A stretch of DNA of 64,000 nt from Bradyrhizobium paxllaeri (GTDB lineage Bacteria > Pseudomonadota > Alphaproteobacteria > Rhizobiales > Xanthobacteraceae), in assembly GCF_001693515.2 (NCBI RefSeq), contig NZ_CP042968.1:3286001-3350000 (forward strand). Reading direction: 5' to 3'. Below the pieces are notes generated by a model, which did no database searches, had not been told where the DNA came from, and worked only from the letters and a program-made list of their open reading frames with translations. Shown one piece after another: positions 1 through 10,710 of this stretch. Positions within the stretch are counted from its first letter, which is position 1. Every line of letters begins with the position of its first letter. Position numbers and translations under genes: made by a program.

Positions 1-1932
1 TTCCCCGAGCGTGGGGTGCAAGAGCTTCGCCGCCTCCAGCACCAGCGCGTTGACGTCGATCTCGCGCGGCTGCAGCGGCTGCTTGCGGGCAAAGGCGAGG
101 AGGTGCTTGGTCAGATTGGCCCCGCGGTCGGCGGCTTCGTCGATCAGCTTGGCAACGGCGGCGAGCTGCGGCTGACCGGCGACGGCTTCCTCCAGAATGC
201 CGATGGTGCCGGTGATCACGGTCAGGATGTTGTTGAAGTCGTGGGCGACGCCACCCGTGAGCTGGCCGACCGCATCCATCTTCTGCGCGTGCCGCAATTG
301 GGCTTCCGCCGCCTGCTTTTCGGTCAGGTCGCGGCCGATGAAGAAATGGCGGCGGACCGGTTCCGACCACGTCCCGGTCCAGTTCAGCGTGACGGATTTG
401 CCGTCCTTGCTGACATAGCGCGTCTCGAAATTGCGCTTGCTTCTTCCTCGCCGGCCCGCCCGCATCTCCTTGCGGGTGTGTTCGAGATCGTCGGGGTGGA
501 TGAAGTTGATGGCGTTGTGTCCGACCATTTCAGACGGCTGATATCCGAGGATGTCGATGACGCTCGGGCTGACCTGGATCAAATTCCCCACGGAGTCGCT
601 CACCAGGATGAGGTCGTTCGACGATTCAAATATGCGTCGCCGTTCTTCCATCTCCTGGCTGAGCGCCTGCTCGGTTCGCCGGCTTTCCGTAATGTCGCGC
701 GCAATCTTGGACGCGCCGATGATCTGGCCGGAAGCCGACCTGATCGGCGAGATGCTGAGCGAAACGTCGACGGCTCGTCCGTCCTTGCAGACGCGCGAGG
801 TTTCATACTGCTCGATCCGCTCGCCGCGGCCGACCCGCTCCAGCATATCGCCGATCTCCGCGCGCCTGTCCGGCGGCACGATGAGATCGATGCTCTTGCC
901 GACCGCTTCCGTCGCCGTGAAGCCGAACAGGCGCTCTGCGGCGCCGTTCCAGCCGGAAATGGTTCCGTCGAGCAGCTTGGTGATGATGGCGTCGTTGGAC
1001 GATTCCACGACGGCGCTGAACAGGCGCTCGCGCTCAGTCCGAAGATTCCTTTCCGAGTCGATTTCCCGGCGCGATGTTCCAAGCAGGCGCGCCAGCTTGC
1101 CCTGCAGGCCGACATTATCGATCAGCAACACCGTGAGCACGAAGCTCGCGGCGCACAGGCCGTAGATGCGGCCGAGATAGAAGCCGACATCGAAGCGCGC
1201 CACGTTCAGGATCGCCGACAGGGCGACATCGAACAACCAGGCGCTCATCACGACCATCAGCCAGACGTCGAGGACGAAATGCGGCCGGCGCAGCCACAGC
1301 ACCGCCAATGCCGCCAGGCTCAGGCACCATACGGTGGAGACCACCCCAAGCATGACCGGCGTGTAATGACCGCCGCCGAGAAGGATCGGCAGACGGTCGT
1401 GCTGGGCGGTGACGATCCAGGTGAACGCGGCCATCATGGCACCGACCGCAACGATGCTGGTCACGACGGCCGTGCCGGCCGAGCCTCGCATCCTGTCGTT
1501 GTCCGTCGCCTTCAGCAGCGCATATCCAAGCACCAGCAGCGGAAATACGCCGTGCCATACCATGTAGAGCCAGACGGTGGTCTGCGCTCCCGCACCGAGC
1601 AGCCCGCCTGGCGCGAACAGGCCGGGAAAGGTGAGGGCATGGACGATGGCCGCCATCGCCGTGAACAAATACCCGCTCGCGAGCAGCAGCAACGCCCGCG
1701 AGCGGGTAATCGCGAATTGCGAAAACAACAGGACGGTGGTGATCAGGTCGTTGATGGCCAGCGCGGACTGGTAGCTCGCCACGAATGCCGGCATCGGCGG
1801 AAGCGGCACCCCGGCAAACGGCACCGCGATGGCGAACAGCACCGCCGAGACGCAGACCACGACGAGCGCCATCCTGCGGTCGCCGCGGGTCGCCGGCATC
1901 GTGGAAAGAAAGATGTTGCGCTCGTCACCCAA
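1..1932 (-). CDS. MASE4-PAS-PAS sensor histidine kinase, cut by left edge
   Basis: Membrane-bound sensor kinase; about 644 N-terminal residues are in the window. Residues about 15-265 hold a series of hydrophobic segments typical of the MASE4 sensor module. Two PAS domains follow (about 285-405 and 415-530, the second with FIHPDD), then a HisKA helix with GGVAHDFNN, phosphoacceptor His about residue 564. The HATPase domain and any receiver lie beyond the edge. The TTG at 1932 is chosen as start: it has GGAG seven bases upstream and an in-frame TGA just before it; the first in-frame ATG (1899) has no ribosome site. It is divergent from the response regulator at 2228, sharing about 295 bp. A partnership with that regulator is inferred from position. 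The signal is unknown. Confidence 0.85.
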   Translation of the reverse strand, partial: MGDERNIFLSTMPATRGDRRMALVVVCVSAVLFAIAVPFAGVPLPPMPAFVASYQSALAINDLITTVLLFSQFAITRSRALLLLASGYLFTAMAAIVHALTFPGLFAPGGLLGAGAQTTVWLYMVWHGVFPLLVLGYALLKATDNDRMRGSAGTAVVTSIVAVGAMMAAFTWIVTAQHDRLPILLGGGHYTPVMLGVVSTVWCLSLAALAVLWLRRPHFVLDVWLMVVMSAWLFDVALSAILNVARFDVGFYLGRIYGLCAASFVLTVLLIDNVGLQGKLARLLGTSRREIDSERNLRTERERLFSAVVESSNDAIITKLLDGTISGWNGAAERLFGFTATEAVGKSIDLIVPPDRRAEIGDMLERVGRGERIEQYETSRVCKDGRAVDVSLSISPIRSASGQIIGASKIARDITESRRTEQALSQEMEERRRIFESSNDLILVSDSVGNLIQVSPSVIDILGYQPSEMVGHNAINFIHPDDLEHTRKEMRAGRRGRSKRNFETRYVSKDGKSVTLNWTGTWSEPVRRHFFIGRDLTEKQAAEAQLRHAQKMDAVGQLTGGVAHDFNNILTVITGTIGILEEAVAGQPQLAAVAKLIDEAADRGANLTKHLLAFARKQPLQPREIDVNALVLEAAKLLHPTLGE

Positions 1933-2227
1933 ACATCATCTCCGCAAAAAGTGGCAGCGAACGCGAACGCAACCGTCACAAAGGTTTCAAATACGCATAA
2001 ACAGTCTATCCGATGCGGCCGACCATCCGGCCAATACGCAGGAATCGCCTACTCAAAGCTACGCTAGCGGCGCCTCGGCGGGAATCAACCCAAGGTACTA
2101 TCTGAGGGACGGGGAGGCCGATTAAGGGTAACCACCTCTTTACCGACCGGCTCAATAATGCCTGCGGAACCGCCAAATCCACGAATTTTCATCATAAGCT
2201 GCTCGCACGACCGACCGGGAGGCCTCG

Positions 2228-2626
2228 ATGCCCCGCGTACTTGTTGTTGACGATCAGGCCGACGTTCGTGCGATGATTTGCATCGTGCTGCGCATCCATC
2301 GTTTCGAGATCGTCGAGGCAGACAGCGCCGCATCTGCGTTGAAGCTGTTCGCGCAATCGCACTTCGATCTTGCGATCGTCGATATCTTCCTGCAGGGCGT
2401 CAACGGCTCCGATCTGATCGTCGCGCTGCGCGCCCACGTGCCGGGCCAGCCCGTGATTGCGATTTCGGGAATGACCGCGCTGGATTTTCTGTCCGGAACG
2501 CCTGAACTCTCCGACGTCGTCTGTCTGCAGAAGCCGTTTCGTCAGCCGGATCTGATGCGCGCGATCGAAGCGTCGATGGGATTGGGGCGCCAACGGGGCG
2601 GTGCCGTTGCGGGGGCCGCGCACTAG
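2228..2626 (+). CDS. Single-domain response regulator (receiver)
   Basis: Stand-alone CheY-like receiver of 132 aa with no output domain. The acidic pocket is the DD pair at residues 8-9 (VLVVDDQ), the phospho-accepting Asp is D52 (AIVDIF), the switch Ser is in AISGMT and the conserved Lys is in LQKPF. A GGGAGG site precedes the ATG. It probably relays phosphate between neighbouring kinases: the MASE4 kinase is divergent on its left, and the REC-PAS-HWE kinase converges on its right with its stop at 2674. The family and residues are clear; partners are inferred from neighbourhood. The last about 15 residues are Gly/Ala-rich and outside the fold. Confidence 0.88.
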   Translation: MPRVLVVDDQADVRAMICIVLRIHRFEIVEADSAASALKLFAQSHFDLAIVDIFLQGVNGSDLIVALRAHVPGQPVIAISGMTALDFLSGTPELSDVVCLQKPFRQPDLMRAIEASMGLGRQRGGAVAGAAH

Positions 2627-2673
2627 CTGTCCGGCGTATGACGACAGCTTCTGCATGGCCGCTGGTCCGCCGC

Positions 2674-4158
2674 TTATCGCTCGGCGCGCCGCAGACCGTC
2701 GCCGTCGGCGGCAACCGGGCCGGTGGCAAACTGCCGGTGCGACAAGGGCACCGACAGGTGGCACAGCAGCCCTTCGGGGCGCCAATCGAATTCGGCCCGG
2801 CCGCCGAGCTGCGACTCGATGCTGGCGATCACGCTTCTGGTTCCGAACCCGCGTGACACCGGCTTTTCGACCGGCGGTCCACCGGTCTCGGACCATGTGA
2901 TCCTGAGAACGCCTGCCTGGTCCTCCTCCCAGATTACCGACAGCCGGCCCGACAACGCGGACAGCGCGCCGTACTTGGCGGAATTGGTGACGAGTTCGTG
3001 CAGCGCCAGCGCGACGGTCTGCGCCGTCGCCGGCTCGAACTGGACCTCCGGACCGGACAATTCGATCTGCTCGCCGGTGGAATAGGGGGCCAGCTCCTCC
3101 ACGATCAGTTTCCTTATTTCGGCGCCTTGCCAGCTCGACAACGAGAGCACGGTGTGCACCCGCGCCAGCGCATTGATCCGCCCCTCCACCGAACGGACGT
3201 AGGTCTTCACATTCTCGCCGCGCGTCAGCCGGACGATGGATTGCGCCAGCGCCAACGCGTTCTTGGCGCGGTGATCGACTTCCCGCGCCAGGAGGTTCTG
3301 CCGCTCTTCGGCCTGCTTGCGCTCGGTGATGTCGACGGTGACGCCAGAAACGCGGATGACGCGACCGCCCTTGTCGGTGCTTGCCGCCGCCGTTCCCGCG
3401 CACCAGCGCATCTCGCCATTCGGCCGGATGATGCGGAATTCCGCTTCATAGGATTTCGCGCCGCGGGCGAAACTCGCCCAGGCCTCGTGCAATTCACTGA
3501 TGTCGTCGGGATGAAACAGCGCCTGGATATTGGCCGGCGTCAGTTCGAACGTGCCGGGATCGACGCCGAGGATCTGATACTGGCCTTCGTCCCACATGAA
3601 GTCGCCATTGACCCAGTCCCAATCCCACGAGCCCATCTTGCCGGCGGCGATCGCAAGGCTCCGGCGCTGCTCGCTTTCCAGCAACCTGGCGTGCGATTCC
3701 TCCAGTTCGGCGGTGCGGGCGCGAACGCGGTCTTCGAGCTCGACGTTGAGCCGCTCGAGCTGGCGCGTCTTGCGATAGAGCTCCGCGAATACCTTGATCT
3801 TGGCGCGCAACACCTCCGGCACGACCGGCACCGGAACATAATCGACCGCGCCCATCTCATAGCCGCGCAGCCGGTCGAAATCGCTGACCTGGATCGCGGA
3901 GATGAAGATCATCGCCGTCTTCTGGAAGCGCGGATGCTCGCGGATCATGGCGGCAAGCTCGAAGCCGTCGAGTTCCGGCATGCAGACGTCCACCAGGATG
4001 ATGGCAACGTCATTCTTCAGCAGGAACTCGAGCGCTTCGCGACCGGACGACGCCTTGACCAGGTTCTCGCCCAGTTCCTTCAGGATGACTTCATAGGCGA
4101 GCAGCTTCGCCGGCTGATCGTCAACCAGAAGAATGTTTACCTTCTCTTGATCCATCAT
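2674..4158 (-). CDS. REC-PAS-HWE histidine kinase
   Basis: Soluble protein of about 494 aa that receives a phosphate and has a kinase output. An N-terminal receiver (ILLVDDQ; phospho-Asp in ILVDVCMPELDG) is followed by a coiled linker rich in Glu/Arg, a PAS domain (GSWDWDW to ITERKQAEE) and an HWE-type kinase whose H-box reads EVDHRAKNAL, with the N-box ALHELVTNSAKYG. HWE kinases are common in alphaproteobacteria and often lack a dedicated receiver domain. The ATG at 4158 lies 13 bp after the stop of the giant hybrid kinase at 4172, so the two form an operon. The frame is open upstream to 4248, but that would overlap the kinase. Phosphotransfer from the hybrid kinase to this receiver is plausible but inferred. 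Confidence 0.87.
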   Translation of the reverse strand: MMDQEKVNILLVDDQPAKLLAYEVILKELGENLVKASSGREALEFLLKNDVAIILVDVCMPELDGFELAAMIREHPRFQKTAMIFISAIQVSDFDRLRGYEMGAVDYVPVPVVPEVLRAKIKVFAELYRKTRQLERLNVELEDRVRARTAELEESHARLLESEQRRSLAIAAGKMGSWDWDWVNGDFMWDEGQYQILGVDPGTFELTPANIQALFHPDDISELHEAWASFARGAKSYEAEFRIIRPNGEMRWCAGTAAASTDKGGRVIRVSGVTVDITERKQAEERQNLLAREVDHRAKNALALAQSIVRLTRGENVKTYVRSVEGRINALARVHTVLSLSSWQGAEIRKLIVEELAPYSTGEQIELSGPEVQFEPATAQTVALALHELVTNSAKYGALSALSGRLSVIWEEDQAGVLRITWSETGGPPVEKPVSRGFGTRSVIASIESQLGGRAEFDWRPEGLLCHLSVPLSHRQFATGPVAADGDGLRRAER

Positions 4159-4171
4159 CTGCTTACGCCGG

Positions 4172-7100
4172 TCAACGGTGCAGCCACATTCGTATTGCGA
4201 GCAGCAACTGCTCGGTATTGACGGGTTTGGCGAGATAGTCCGAAGCACCGGCTTCGAGGCATTTCTCGCGGTCGCCTTTCATGGCCTTGGCGGTCAGTGC
4301 GATGATCGGCAGGCGTCCGAAGGACGGGTTTTGCCTGATGACGCCAATGGTCTGATATCCGTCCATTTGCGGCATCATGATATCCATCAACACGATCGCG
4401 ATGTTGGGGTTCGATTCGGCCAGAGCAATCGCCTCATGGCCGGTGGTTGCGGTTAACACCTTCATACCGCGACGTTCCAGCACGCTGGAAAGGGCAAAGA
4501 TGTTGCGGGCGTCGTCGTCGACCAGCAGCGCGGTCTTGCCAATCAGGTCCTCATCGGAACTGTTGAGCTTCTCCAGCATCCTCTGCTTTTCGACGGGCAA
4601 TTCCGTGATCACACGGTGCAAAAACAGCGACGTTTCGTCGAGCAGGCGTTCCGGCGACTCGACGCCTTTCACCACGATGCTTCGCGCCATGGTGTGAAGT
4701 TCCGCATCTTCCTCGGCCGAAAGTTCCCGCCCCGTGAACACCACGACCGGCACGTTCGACAGCGTTTCGTCGTTGCGGAGACGGTCGAGCACCTCGAAGC
4801 CGCTCATGTCGGGCAATCGCAGATCCAGCACGACGCAGTCGCAGGGCTGGTTCCGCAACGTCGACAACGCATCGGCGCCCGTGTCGGCGGTGAGGATCTC
4901 GATGTCGTCGTGCCCGAGCAGTTCGGTGATGCTCATCTGCTCGGCGGCGTTATCCTCCACGATCAGAAGGCGTTTGCGGCGCGGCTTCGCATATTCCTTG
5001 ATCTGCGACAGCGCCGCGCTGACGCCTTCCGTCGTCGTCGGCTTGTTGACGAAGGAAAACGCGCCGCGCGCCAGCGCATGCTGGCGGTCTTCGTCGAGCG
5101 TGATGATCTGCACCGGAATGTGCCGCGTCAGCGGATTGTGCTTGAGCTGGCTCAGCACGGTCCAGCCCAGCATGTCAGGCAGGAATACGTCGAGCGAGAC
5201 CGCGGCCGGCTGGAACTGCTTGGCGAGTTCGAGCGCCTCGGCGCCGCGACTGGCGACCAGCACCTTGAAGTTCTTGTCGCGGGCGAGATCGATCAGCACC
5301 CGCGCATAATGCGGATCGTCCTCGACGATCAACAGTATGGTATCTCCCGGCTCGAGGTTGAGGCGGTCATCCGGCAATTGCTCGATGGCCCGCTCCTGCG
5401 TCGAAGCGACCTGCAGCGCCGGCGCGGGCGTGAATGACGAGGGGGCAGGGGTGCGCGGCGCGATCGTGGGGCCGGAATATTTCAGCGGCAGATACAGCAC
5501 GAAGGTGCTGCCCTTGCCGGGCGCGCTGCGCAGGTGGATTTCGCCACCGAGCAGGCTAGCGAGCTCGCGGCTGATCGCAAGGCCGAGGCCGGTGCCGCCG
5601 TATTTGCGGCTGGTGCCGGCGTCCGCCTGCTGGAACGCCTCGAAGATCAGTTTCTGCTTCTCCAGGGGAATGCCGATGCCGGTGTCGGTCACCTCGAAGG
5701 CGACGACCGCGGGCGCGTGATTGAGGATCGGATGCTCGGCGCTCCAGCCGCCGACGGCGGCCGATACCTTCAGCTCCACGCCGCCCTCGGCGGTGAACTT
5801 GAACGCGTTCGACAGCAGATTTTTCAGAACCTGCTGCAGGCGCTTGGAGTCGGTCACCATGCTGCGGCTCAAATTCTCGTCGACCGAGATATTGAACGAC
5901 AGGCGGCGATTTTCAGCCTCGTGCCTGAACGGCCGTCCGACGGTCTCGAGCAGATTGGAGGTCAGGATCTCCTCCGCATCGACCGTCACCGTGCCGGATT
6001 CGATCTTCGACAGGTCGAGGATATCGCTGATCAGGTTGAGCAGGTCGGTGCCGGCGCCGTGGATGGTGCGGGCGAACTCGACCTGCTTCGCCGACAGATT
6101 GCCATCGGGGTTTTCGGTGAGCTGCTGGCCGAGGATCAGGATGCTGTTGAGCGGCGTACGCAGCTCGTGCGACATGTTGGCGAGGAATTCGGACTTGTAC
6201 TTCGACGTCAGCGCGAGTTCGGTCGCCTTTTCCTCGAGCGCGCGCCGCGCCTGTTCGATTTCCTGGTTCTTTCGTTCCACCTCGACGTTGCGTTCGGCGA
6301 GCTGCTGCGCCTTCTGCTCGAGCTGGTCGTTGGTCTGCTGCAATTCCTTCTGCTGCGTCTGCAATTCGCCGGCGAGCTGCTGGGATTGCTTCAACAGGCC
6401 CTCGGTCTGCATCGTGGCCTCGATGGAGTTGAGCACGATGCCGATGGAGTCGGTGAGCTGTTCGAGGAAGGTCATCTGCGACGTCGTGAACGAGGAAATC
6501 GAGGAAAGCTCGATCACGGCTTTCACCTGGTTCTCGAACAACACCGGAAGTACGACGATGTTGCGGGGGATCACGCGCAGTAGCGCCGAATTGACCGGCG
6601 CCGTATCGTGGGGGATGTCGGTGATCAGCCGCTGTCGCTTGTCCAGGGCGCACTGGCCGATCAGGCCTTCGCCGAACTGCACGACGATTGGATGGGGAAT
6701 GGCGCTGTCGCCGGCGTAAGAGGAGAGCAGGTGCAATTGCGGATAGTCGGCGCTCTCGACCTGATAGATCACGCCCATATGCGCATTCACCAGCGGCGCC
6801 AGTTCGGTCAGCAGCAGCCGGCCGACGGTGGAGAGTTCGCGCTGCCCCTGCAGCATGTTGGTGAAGCGGGCGAGGTTGGTCTTCAGCCAGTCCTGCTCGG
6901 TGTTGACCTGCGTGGTGAGACGCAGGTTGCCGATCATGGTGTTGATGTTGTCCTTGAGTTCGGCGACTTCGCCGCGGGCATCGACCTGGATCGAGCGGGT
7001 GAGGTCGCCCTTGGTCACGGCGGTCGCCACTTCCGCGATCGAGCGCACCTGCGAGGTCAGGTTGGCGGCCAGCAGATTGACGTTGCCGGTGAGGTCCTTC

Positions 7101-10100
7101 CAGGTACCGGCAGCACCTGGCACGTTGGCCTGGCCGCCGAGGCGCCCCTCGACGCCGACTTCGCGCGCCACGCTGGTCACCTGATCGGCGAAGATCGCCA
7201 GCGTCTCGGTCATGTTGTTGATGGTGTCGGCAAGCGCTGCGACTTCACCCTTCGATTTCACCGTCAGGTTCTGCTTCAGATCGCCGTTGGCGACCGCGGT
7301 CACCACCTTGACGATGCCGCGGACCTGTTCGGTCAGGTTGGCCGCCATGAAATTGACGGTGTCGGTGAGGTCCTTCCAGGTGCCGGCGACGCCGGGGACC
7401 TGCGCCTGACCGCCGAGCTTGCCCTCGGTGCCGACCTCGCGCGCCACGCGCGTCACTTCGCCGGCGAAGGCGTTGAGCTGGTCGACCATCGTGTTGATGG
7501 TGTTCTTCAGCTCCAGAATTTCGCCCTTCACGTCCACCGTGATCTTGCGCGACAGGTCGCCGCGCGCCACGGCGGTCGTGACTTCGGCGATGTTGCGGAC
7601 CTGCGTGGTCAGGTTGGCCGCCAAGAGGTTGACGTTATCGGTGAGGTCCTTCCAGGTGCCGCCGACGCCGGGGACTACGGCCTGGCCGCCGAGCCGTCCC
7701 TCGGTGCCGACCTCGCGCGCCACGCGCGTCACTTCGGCGGCAAAGGAGCGTAGCTGCTCGACCATCGTGTTGAGGGTATCTTTCAGCAGCAGGATCTCGC
7801 CGCGCACGTCGACCGTGATCTTCTTCGACAGGTCGCCGCCGGCGATTGCGGTTGCGACCTCGGCGATGTTGCGGACCTGCGCGGTCAGGTTCGAGGCCAT
7901 GAAGTTGACGTTGTCGGTGAGGTCTTTCCAGGTGCCGGCGACTTCTGGCACCTGCGCCTGGCCGCCGAGCTTGCCTTCGGTGCCGACTTCGCGCGCCACG
8001 CGCGTGACTTCGGAGGCGAAGGCGTTGAGCTGGTCCACCATCGTGTTGACGGTGTTCTTCAGCTCGAGGATCTCGCCCTTGACGTCGACGGTGATCTTCT
8101 TCGACAGGTCGCCCTTCGCCACGGCCGTGGTCACTTCGGCGATGTTGCGGACCTGGCCGGTCAGGTTGCCGGCCATCGAGTTGACGTTGTCGGTGAGGTC
8201 TTTCCAGGTGCCGGCGACGCCGGGCACATTGGCCTGACCACCCAATCGCCCTTCGGTGCCGACCTCGCGCGCGACGCGCGTGACTTCGCCCGCGAAGCGG
8301 TTGAGCTGGTCGACCATCGTGTTCAGCGTTTCCTTGAGCTGCAGGATCTCGCCGCGCACGTCGACCGTGATTTTTCGGGAGAGGTCGCCGCCAGCAATCG
8401 CGGTCGCCACTTCCGCGATGTTACGGACCTGCGCCGTCAGATTGCCGGCCATCGAGTTCACGCTGTCGGTGAGATCCTTCCAGGTACCGGCAACGCCGGG
8501 CACTTCGGCCTGACCGCCGAGCTTGCCGTCGGTGCCGACCTCGCGCGCCACGCGCGTCACTTCGCCGGCAAAGGCGTTGAGCTGGTCGACCATCGTGTTC
8601 AGCGTTTCCTTCAGCTGAAGGATTTCGCCTGATACGTTCACCGTGATCTTCTTCGACAGGTCGCCCTTGGCCACCGCGGTTGCGACGTCGGCGATGTTGC
8701 GGACCTGGGCGGTGAGGTTGCCGGCCATCGAATTGACGTTGTCGGTGAGGTCCTTCCAGGTGCCGGCGACGCCGCGCACGTTGGCCTGGCCGCCGAGCTT
8801 GCCTTCGGTGCCGACTTCGCGCGCGACACGCGTCACTTCGCCGGCAAACGCGTTGAGCTGGTCCACCATCGTGTTGATGGTGTCCTTCAGCTCCAGAATT
8901 TCGCCGCGCACGTCCACGGTGATCTTCTTCGACAGGTCGCCGTTGGCGACCGCGGTCGTCACTTCGGCGATGTTGCGGACCTGCGCCGTCAAATTGCTCG
9001 CCATCGAGTTGACGCTTTCGGTGAGGTCCTTCCAAGTGCCGGCGACGCCGAGCACGTTGGCCTGGCCGCCGAGCCGTCCCTCGGTGCCGACTTCGCGCGC
9101 GACGCGCGTGACTTCGCCGGCAAAGGCGTTGAGCTGGTCGACCATCGTGTTCAGCGTTTCCTTCAACTGAAGGATCTCGCCCGAAACGTTCACTGTGATC
9201 TTCTTGGAGAGGTCGCCGCCGGCGATGGCGGTGGCGACGTCGGCGATGTTGCGGACCTGCGCCGTCAGGTTGGAGGCCATGAAGTTGACGTTGTCGGTGA
9301 GGTCCTTCCAGGTGCCGGCAACGCCCGGCACCTGCGCCTGGCCGCCGAGCTTGCCTTCGGTGCCGACCTCGCGGGCGACGCGCGTCACTTCCGAGGCGAA
9401 CGAGTTGAGCTGGTCGACCATCGTGTTGATGGTATCCTTCAGCTCCAGGATTTCGCCGCGGACGTCGACCGTGATCTTGCGCGAAAGGTCGCCGCGGGCG
9501 ACCGCGGTGGTGACGTTGGCGATATTGCGGACCTGGGCGGTGAGGTTGCCGCACATCGCGTTGACGGAGTCGGTCAGGTCCTTCCAGGTGCCGGCGACGC
9601 CGGGCACGATGGCCTGGCCGCCGAGCTTGCCGTCGGTGCCGACCTCGCGCGCCACGCGCGTCACTTCGGAGGCAAAGGAGCGAAGCTGGTCCACCATCGT
9701 GTTGATGGCTTCCTTGAGCTGCAGGATCTCGCCGCGCACGTCGACCGTGATCTTCTTCGACAGGTCGCCATTGGCCACCGCGATAGTGACCTCGGCGATG
9801 TTGCGGACCTGGCCGGTCAAGTTGTTGGCCATCGAGTTGACGCTCTCGGTCAGGTCCTTCCAGACGCCGGTCACTTCCGGCACCTGGGCCTGGCCGCCGA
9901 GCTTGCCCTCGGTGCCGACCTCGCGCGCCACGCGCGTCACTTCCGAGGTGAACACGCCGAGCTGCTTGATCATCGTGTTGACGATGGTGGCCGACTGCAG
10001 GAATTCGCCGCCAAGTGGGCGGCCCTCGACATCGAGTTGCACGGTCTGCAATAGGTCGCCTTGAGCCACGGCCGCCACCGCGCGCGTCACTTCGCGGGTC

Positions 10101-10462
10101 GGCCACAGCAGGTCGTCGATCAGGGTGTTGACGGAGCCTTCCATGTCCGCCCACGAACCGCTCGCGAGGTCGAACTTGACGCGCTGGCGCGTCTTGCCTT
10201 CGCGGCCCACCACCTGGCCGACGCGCTCCAGCTGCTGCGCCATCCGCTGGTTGGCGGCGACGATCTCGTTGAAGGTGTCGGCGATCTTGCCCTCGATGCC
10301 GATGTGGTCGCCGGTCATCCGCACCGAGAAATCGCCGGCGCGCATCGCCTGCAAAGCGTGCAGCAGATCCTGAAGCGGATCGGATGCGCCGTTGGCGGCA
10401 GGTGGTTTGGATTTGGCGACCTGGCGAGCCGAGGGTGATGCTCCAGGGGAAAGGTCACTCAT
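4172..10462 (-). CDS. Giant poly-HAMP hybrid sensor kinase with three receivers
   Basis: Soluble hybrid kinase of 2096 aa with no transmembrane segment. Order: a divergent HAMP-like N-terminus (about 30-168); eleven tandem 92-aa repeats (169-1180), each with [18 protein letters not shown] and GDLSKKITV motifs; a GAF domain (about 1205-1350); a Gln/Glu-rich coiled coil (1355-1420); HisKA with [11 protein letters not shown], His about 1432; HATPase with DTGIGIP and YGGTGLGL; three receivers (about 1700-1810, 1830-1950, 1975-2090) with Asp in [16 protein letters not shown] and [11 protein letters not shown]. The plan resembles fungal group III Nik1/Os-1 osmosensing kinases and related bacterial proteins, which usually carry fewer repeats. 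The downstream kinase at 4158 is cotranscribed. The stimulus is unknown; osmotic or redox input by analogy is only a guess. Confidence 0.9.
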   Translation of the reverse strand: MSDLSPGASPSARQVAKSKPPAANGASDPLQDLLHALQAMRAGDFSVRMTGDHIGIEGKIADTFNEIVAANQRMAQQLERVGQVVGREGKTRQRVKFDLASGSWADMEGSVNTLIDDLLWPTREVTRAVAAVAQGDLLQTVQLDVEGRPLGGEFLQSATIVNTMIKQLGVFTSEVTRVAREVGTEGKLGGQAQVPEVTGVWKDLTESVNSMANNLTGQVRNIAEVTIAVANGDLSKKITVDVRGEILQLKEAINTMVDQLRSFASEVTRVAREVGTDGKLGGQAIVPGVAGTWKDLTDSVNAMCGNLTAQVRNIANVTTAVARGDLSRKITVDVRGEILELKDTINTMVDQLNSFASEVTRVAREVGTEGKLGGQAQVPGVAGTWKDLTDNVNFMASNLTAQVRNIADVATAIAGGDLSKKITVNVSGEILQLKETLNTMVDQLNAFAGEVTRVAREVGTEGRLGGQANVLGVAGTWKDLTESVNSMASNLTAQVRNIAEVTTAVANGDLSKKITVDVRGEILELKDTINTMVDQLNAFAGEVTRVAREVGTEGKLGGQANVRGVAGTWKDLTDNVNSMAGNLTAQVRNIADVATAVAKGDLSKKITVNVSGEILQLKETLNTMVDQLNAFAGEVTRVAREVGTDGKLGGQAEVPGVAGTWKDLTDSVNSMAGNLTAQVRNIAEVATAIAGGDLSRKITVDVRGEILQLKETLNTMVDQLNRFAGEVTRVAREVGTEGRLGGQANVPGVAGTWKDLTDNVNSMAGNLTGQVRNIAEVTTAVAKGDLSKKITVDVKGEILELKNTVNTMVDQLNAFASEVTRVAREVGTEGKLGGQAQVPEVAGTWKDLTDNVNFMASNLTAQVRNIAEVATAIAGGDLSKKITVDVRGEILLLKDTLNTMVEQLRSFAAEVTRVAREVGTEGRLGGQAVVPGVGGTWKDLTDNVNLLAANLTTQVRNIAEVTTAVARGDLSRKITVDVKGEILELKNTINTMVDQLNAFAGEVTRVAREVGTEGKLGGQAQVPGVAGTWKDLTDTVNFMAANLTEQVRGIVKVVTAVANGDLKQNLTVKSKGEVAALADTINNMTETLAIFADQVTSVAREVGVEGRLGGQANVPGAAGTWKDLTGNVNLLAANLTSQVRSIAEVATAVTKGDLTRSIQVDARGEVAELKDNINTMIGNLRLTTQVNTEQDWLKTNLARFTNMLQGQRELSTVGRLLLTELAPLVNAHMGVIYQVESADYPQLHLLSSYAGDSAIPHPIVVQFGEGLIGQCALDKRQRLITDIPHDTAPVNSALLRVIPRNIVVLPVLFENQVKAVIELSSISSFTTSQMTFLEQLTDSIGIVLNSIEATMQTEGLLKQSQQLAGELQTQQKELQQTNDQLEQKAQQLAERNVEVERKNQEIEQARRALEEKATELALTSKYKSEFLANMSHELRTPLNSILILGQQLTENPDGNLSAKQVEFARTIHGAGTDLLNLISDILDLSKIESGTVTVDAEEILTSNLLETVGRPFRHEAENRRLSFNISVDENLSRSMVTDSKRLQQVLKNLLSNAFKFTAEGGVELKVSAAVGGWSAEHPILNHAPAVVAFEVTDTGIGIPLEKQKLIFEAFQQADAGTSRKYGGTGLGLAISRELASLLGGEIHLRSAPGKGSTFVLYLPLKYSGPTIAPRTPAPSSFTPAPALQVASTQERAIEQLPDDRLNLEPGDTILLIVEDDPHYARVLIDLARDKNFKVLVASRGAEALELAKQFQPAAVSLDVFLPDMLGWTVLSQLKHNPLTRHIPVQIITLDEDRQHALARGAFSFVNKPTTTEGVSAALSQIKEYAKPRRKRLLIVEDNAAEQMSITELLGHDDIEILTADTGADALSTLRNQPCDCVVLDLRLPDMSGFEVLDRLRNDETLSNVPVVVFTGRELSAEEDAELHTMARSIVVKGVESPERLLDETSLFLHRVITELPVEKQRMLEKLNSSDEDLIGKTALLVDDDARNIFALSSVLERRGMKVLTATTGHEAIALAESNPNIAIVLMDIMMPQMDGYQTIGVIRQNPSFGRLPIIALTAKAMKGDREKCLEAGASDYLAKPVNTEQLLLAIRMWLHR
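6923..9958 (-). repeat. Eleven tandem 276-bp coding repeats (HAMP array)
   Basis: Eleven head-to-tail units of 92 codons each, without gaps, inside the hybrid kinase. Sequence is nearly identical between units, with differences concentrated at a few positions (EV or VA in the QVRNIA segment, DVR or NVS before GEIL). Units 2/4 and 3/5 match each other best, suggesting two-unit duplications. Length variation by recombination or slippage is likely; it could also cause assembly collapse. Confidence 0.9.
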
Positions 10463-10662
10463 AGTGTTTCCTCGGCAGTTCGCGCGACTCTCATTGGCTG
10501 AGACGCAACTTCACAAATAGAACCGCTGCCCCGGCGGCAGATCAAGTTGGAACAAGGGTTAAGGTCGTGAAATCAATGACATGGAACTCCGCCCAACGCG
10601 GCTCAATGCGGCGGGAACCCAATAGTTCCCACGATCGGAAAATTATCTGGAACCCGAAATAA

Positions 10663-10688
10663 AAACGCCCCGGCAAGCCGGGGCGTTT
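10663..10688 (-). terminator. Rho-independent terminator of the binding-protein gene
   Basis: A perfect 12-bp stem (AAACGCCCCGGC) with a 2-base loop, followed on the minus strand by TTTTTATTT. It lies 22 bp after the stop at 10711. Confidence 0.85.
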
Positions 10689-10710
10689 GAACTCAAATCG
10701 GAGAAGGGGA

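Noticed and set aside
16..2067. Long open frame (683 codons) on the plus strand
   Set aside because: It mirrors the minus-strand MASE4 kinase, whose domains and residues are clear; the frame is open because of GC-biased codon use.
2998..4221. Plus-strand frame over the REC-PAS-HWE kinase
   Set aside because: Antisense to a gene with intact motifs; no domain recognised in the frame.
6923..9958. Regular direct repeats considered as CRISPR or satellite
   Set aside because: The unit is 276 bp, without spacers, and in frame with a protein.
8643..10064. Plus-strand frames with regular repeats (RATRVTS, SWSTIVL)
   Set aside because: These are antisense readings of the HAMP repeats, not separate proteins.
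10463..10662. EcfG-type stress promoter (GGAAC, GTT) upstream of the hybrid kinase
   Set aside because: GGAAC occurs, but no correctly spaced -10 element follows on either strand.
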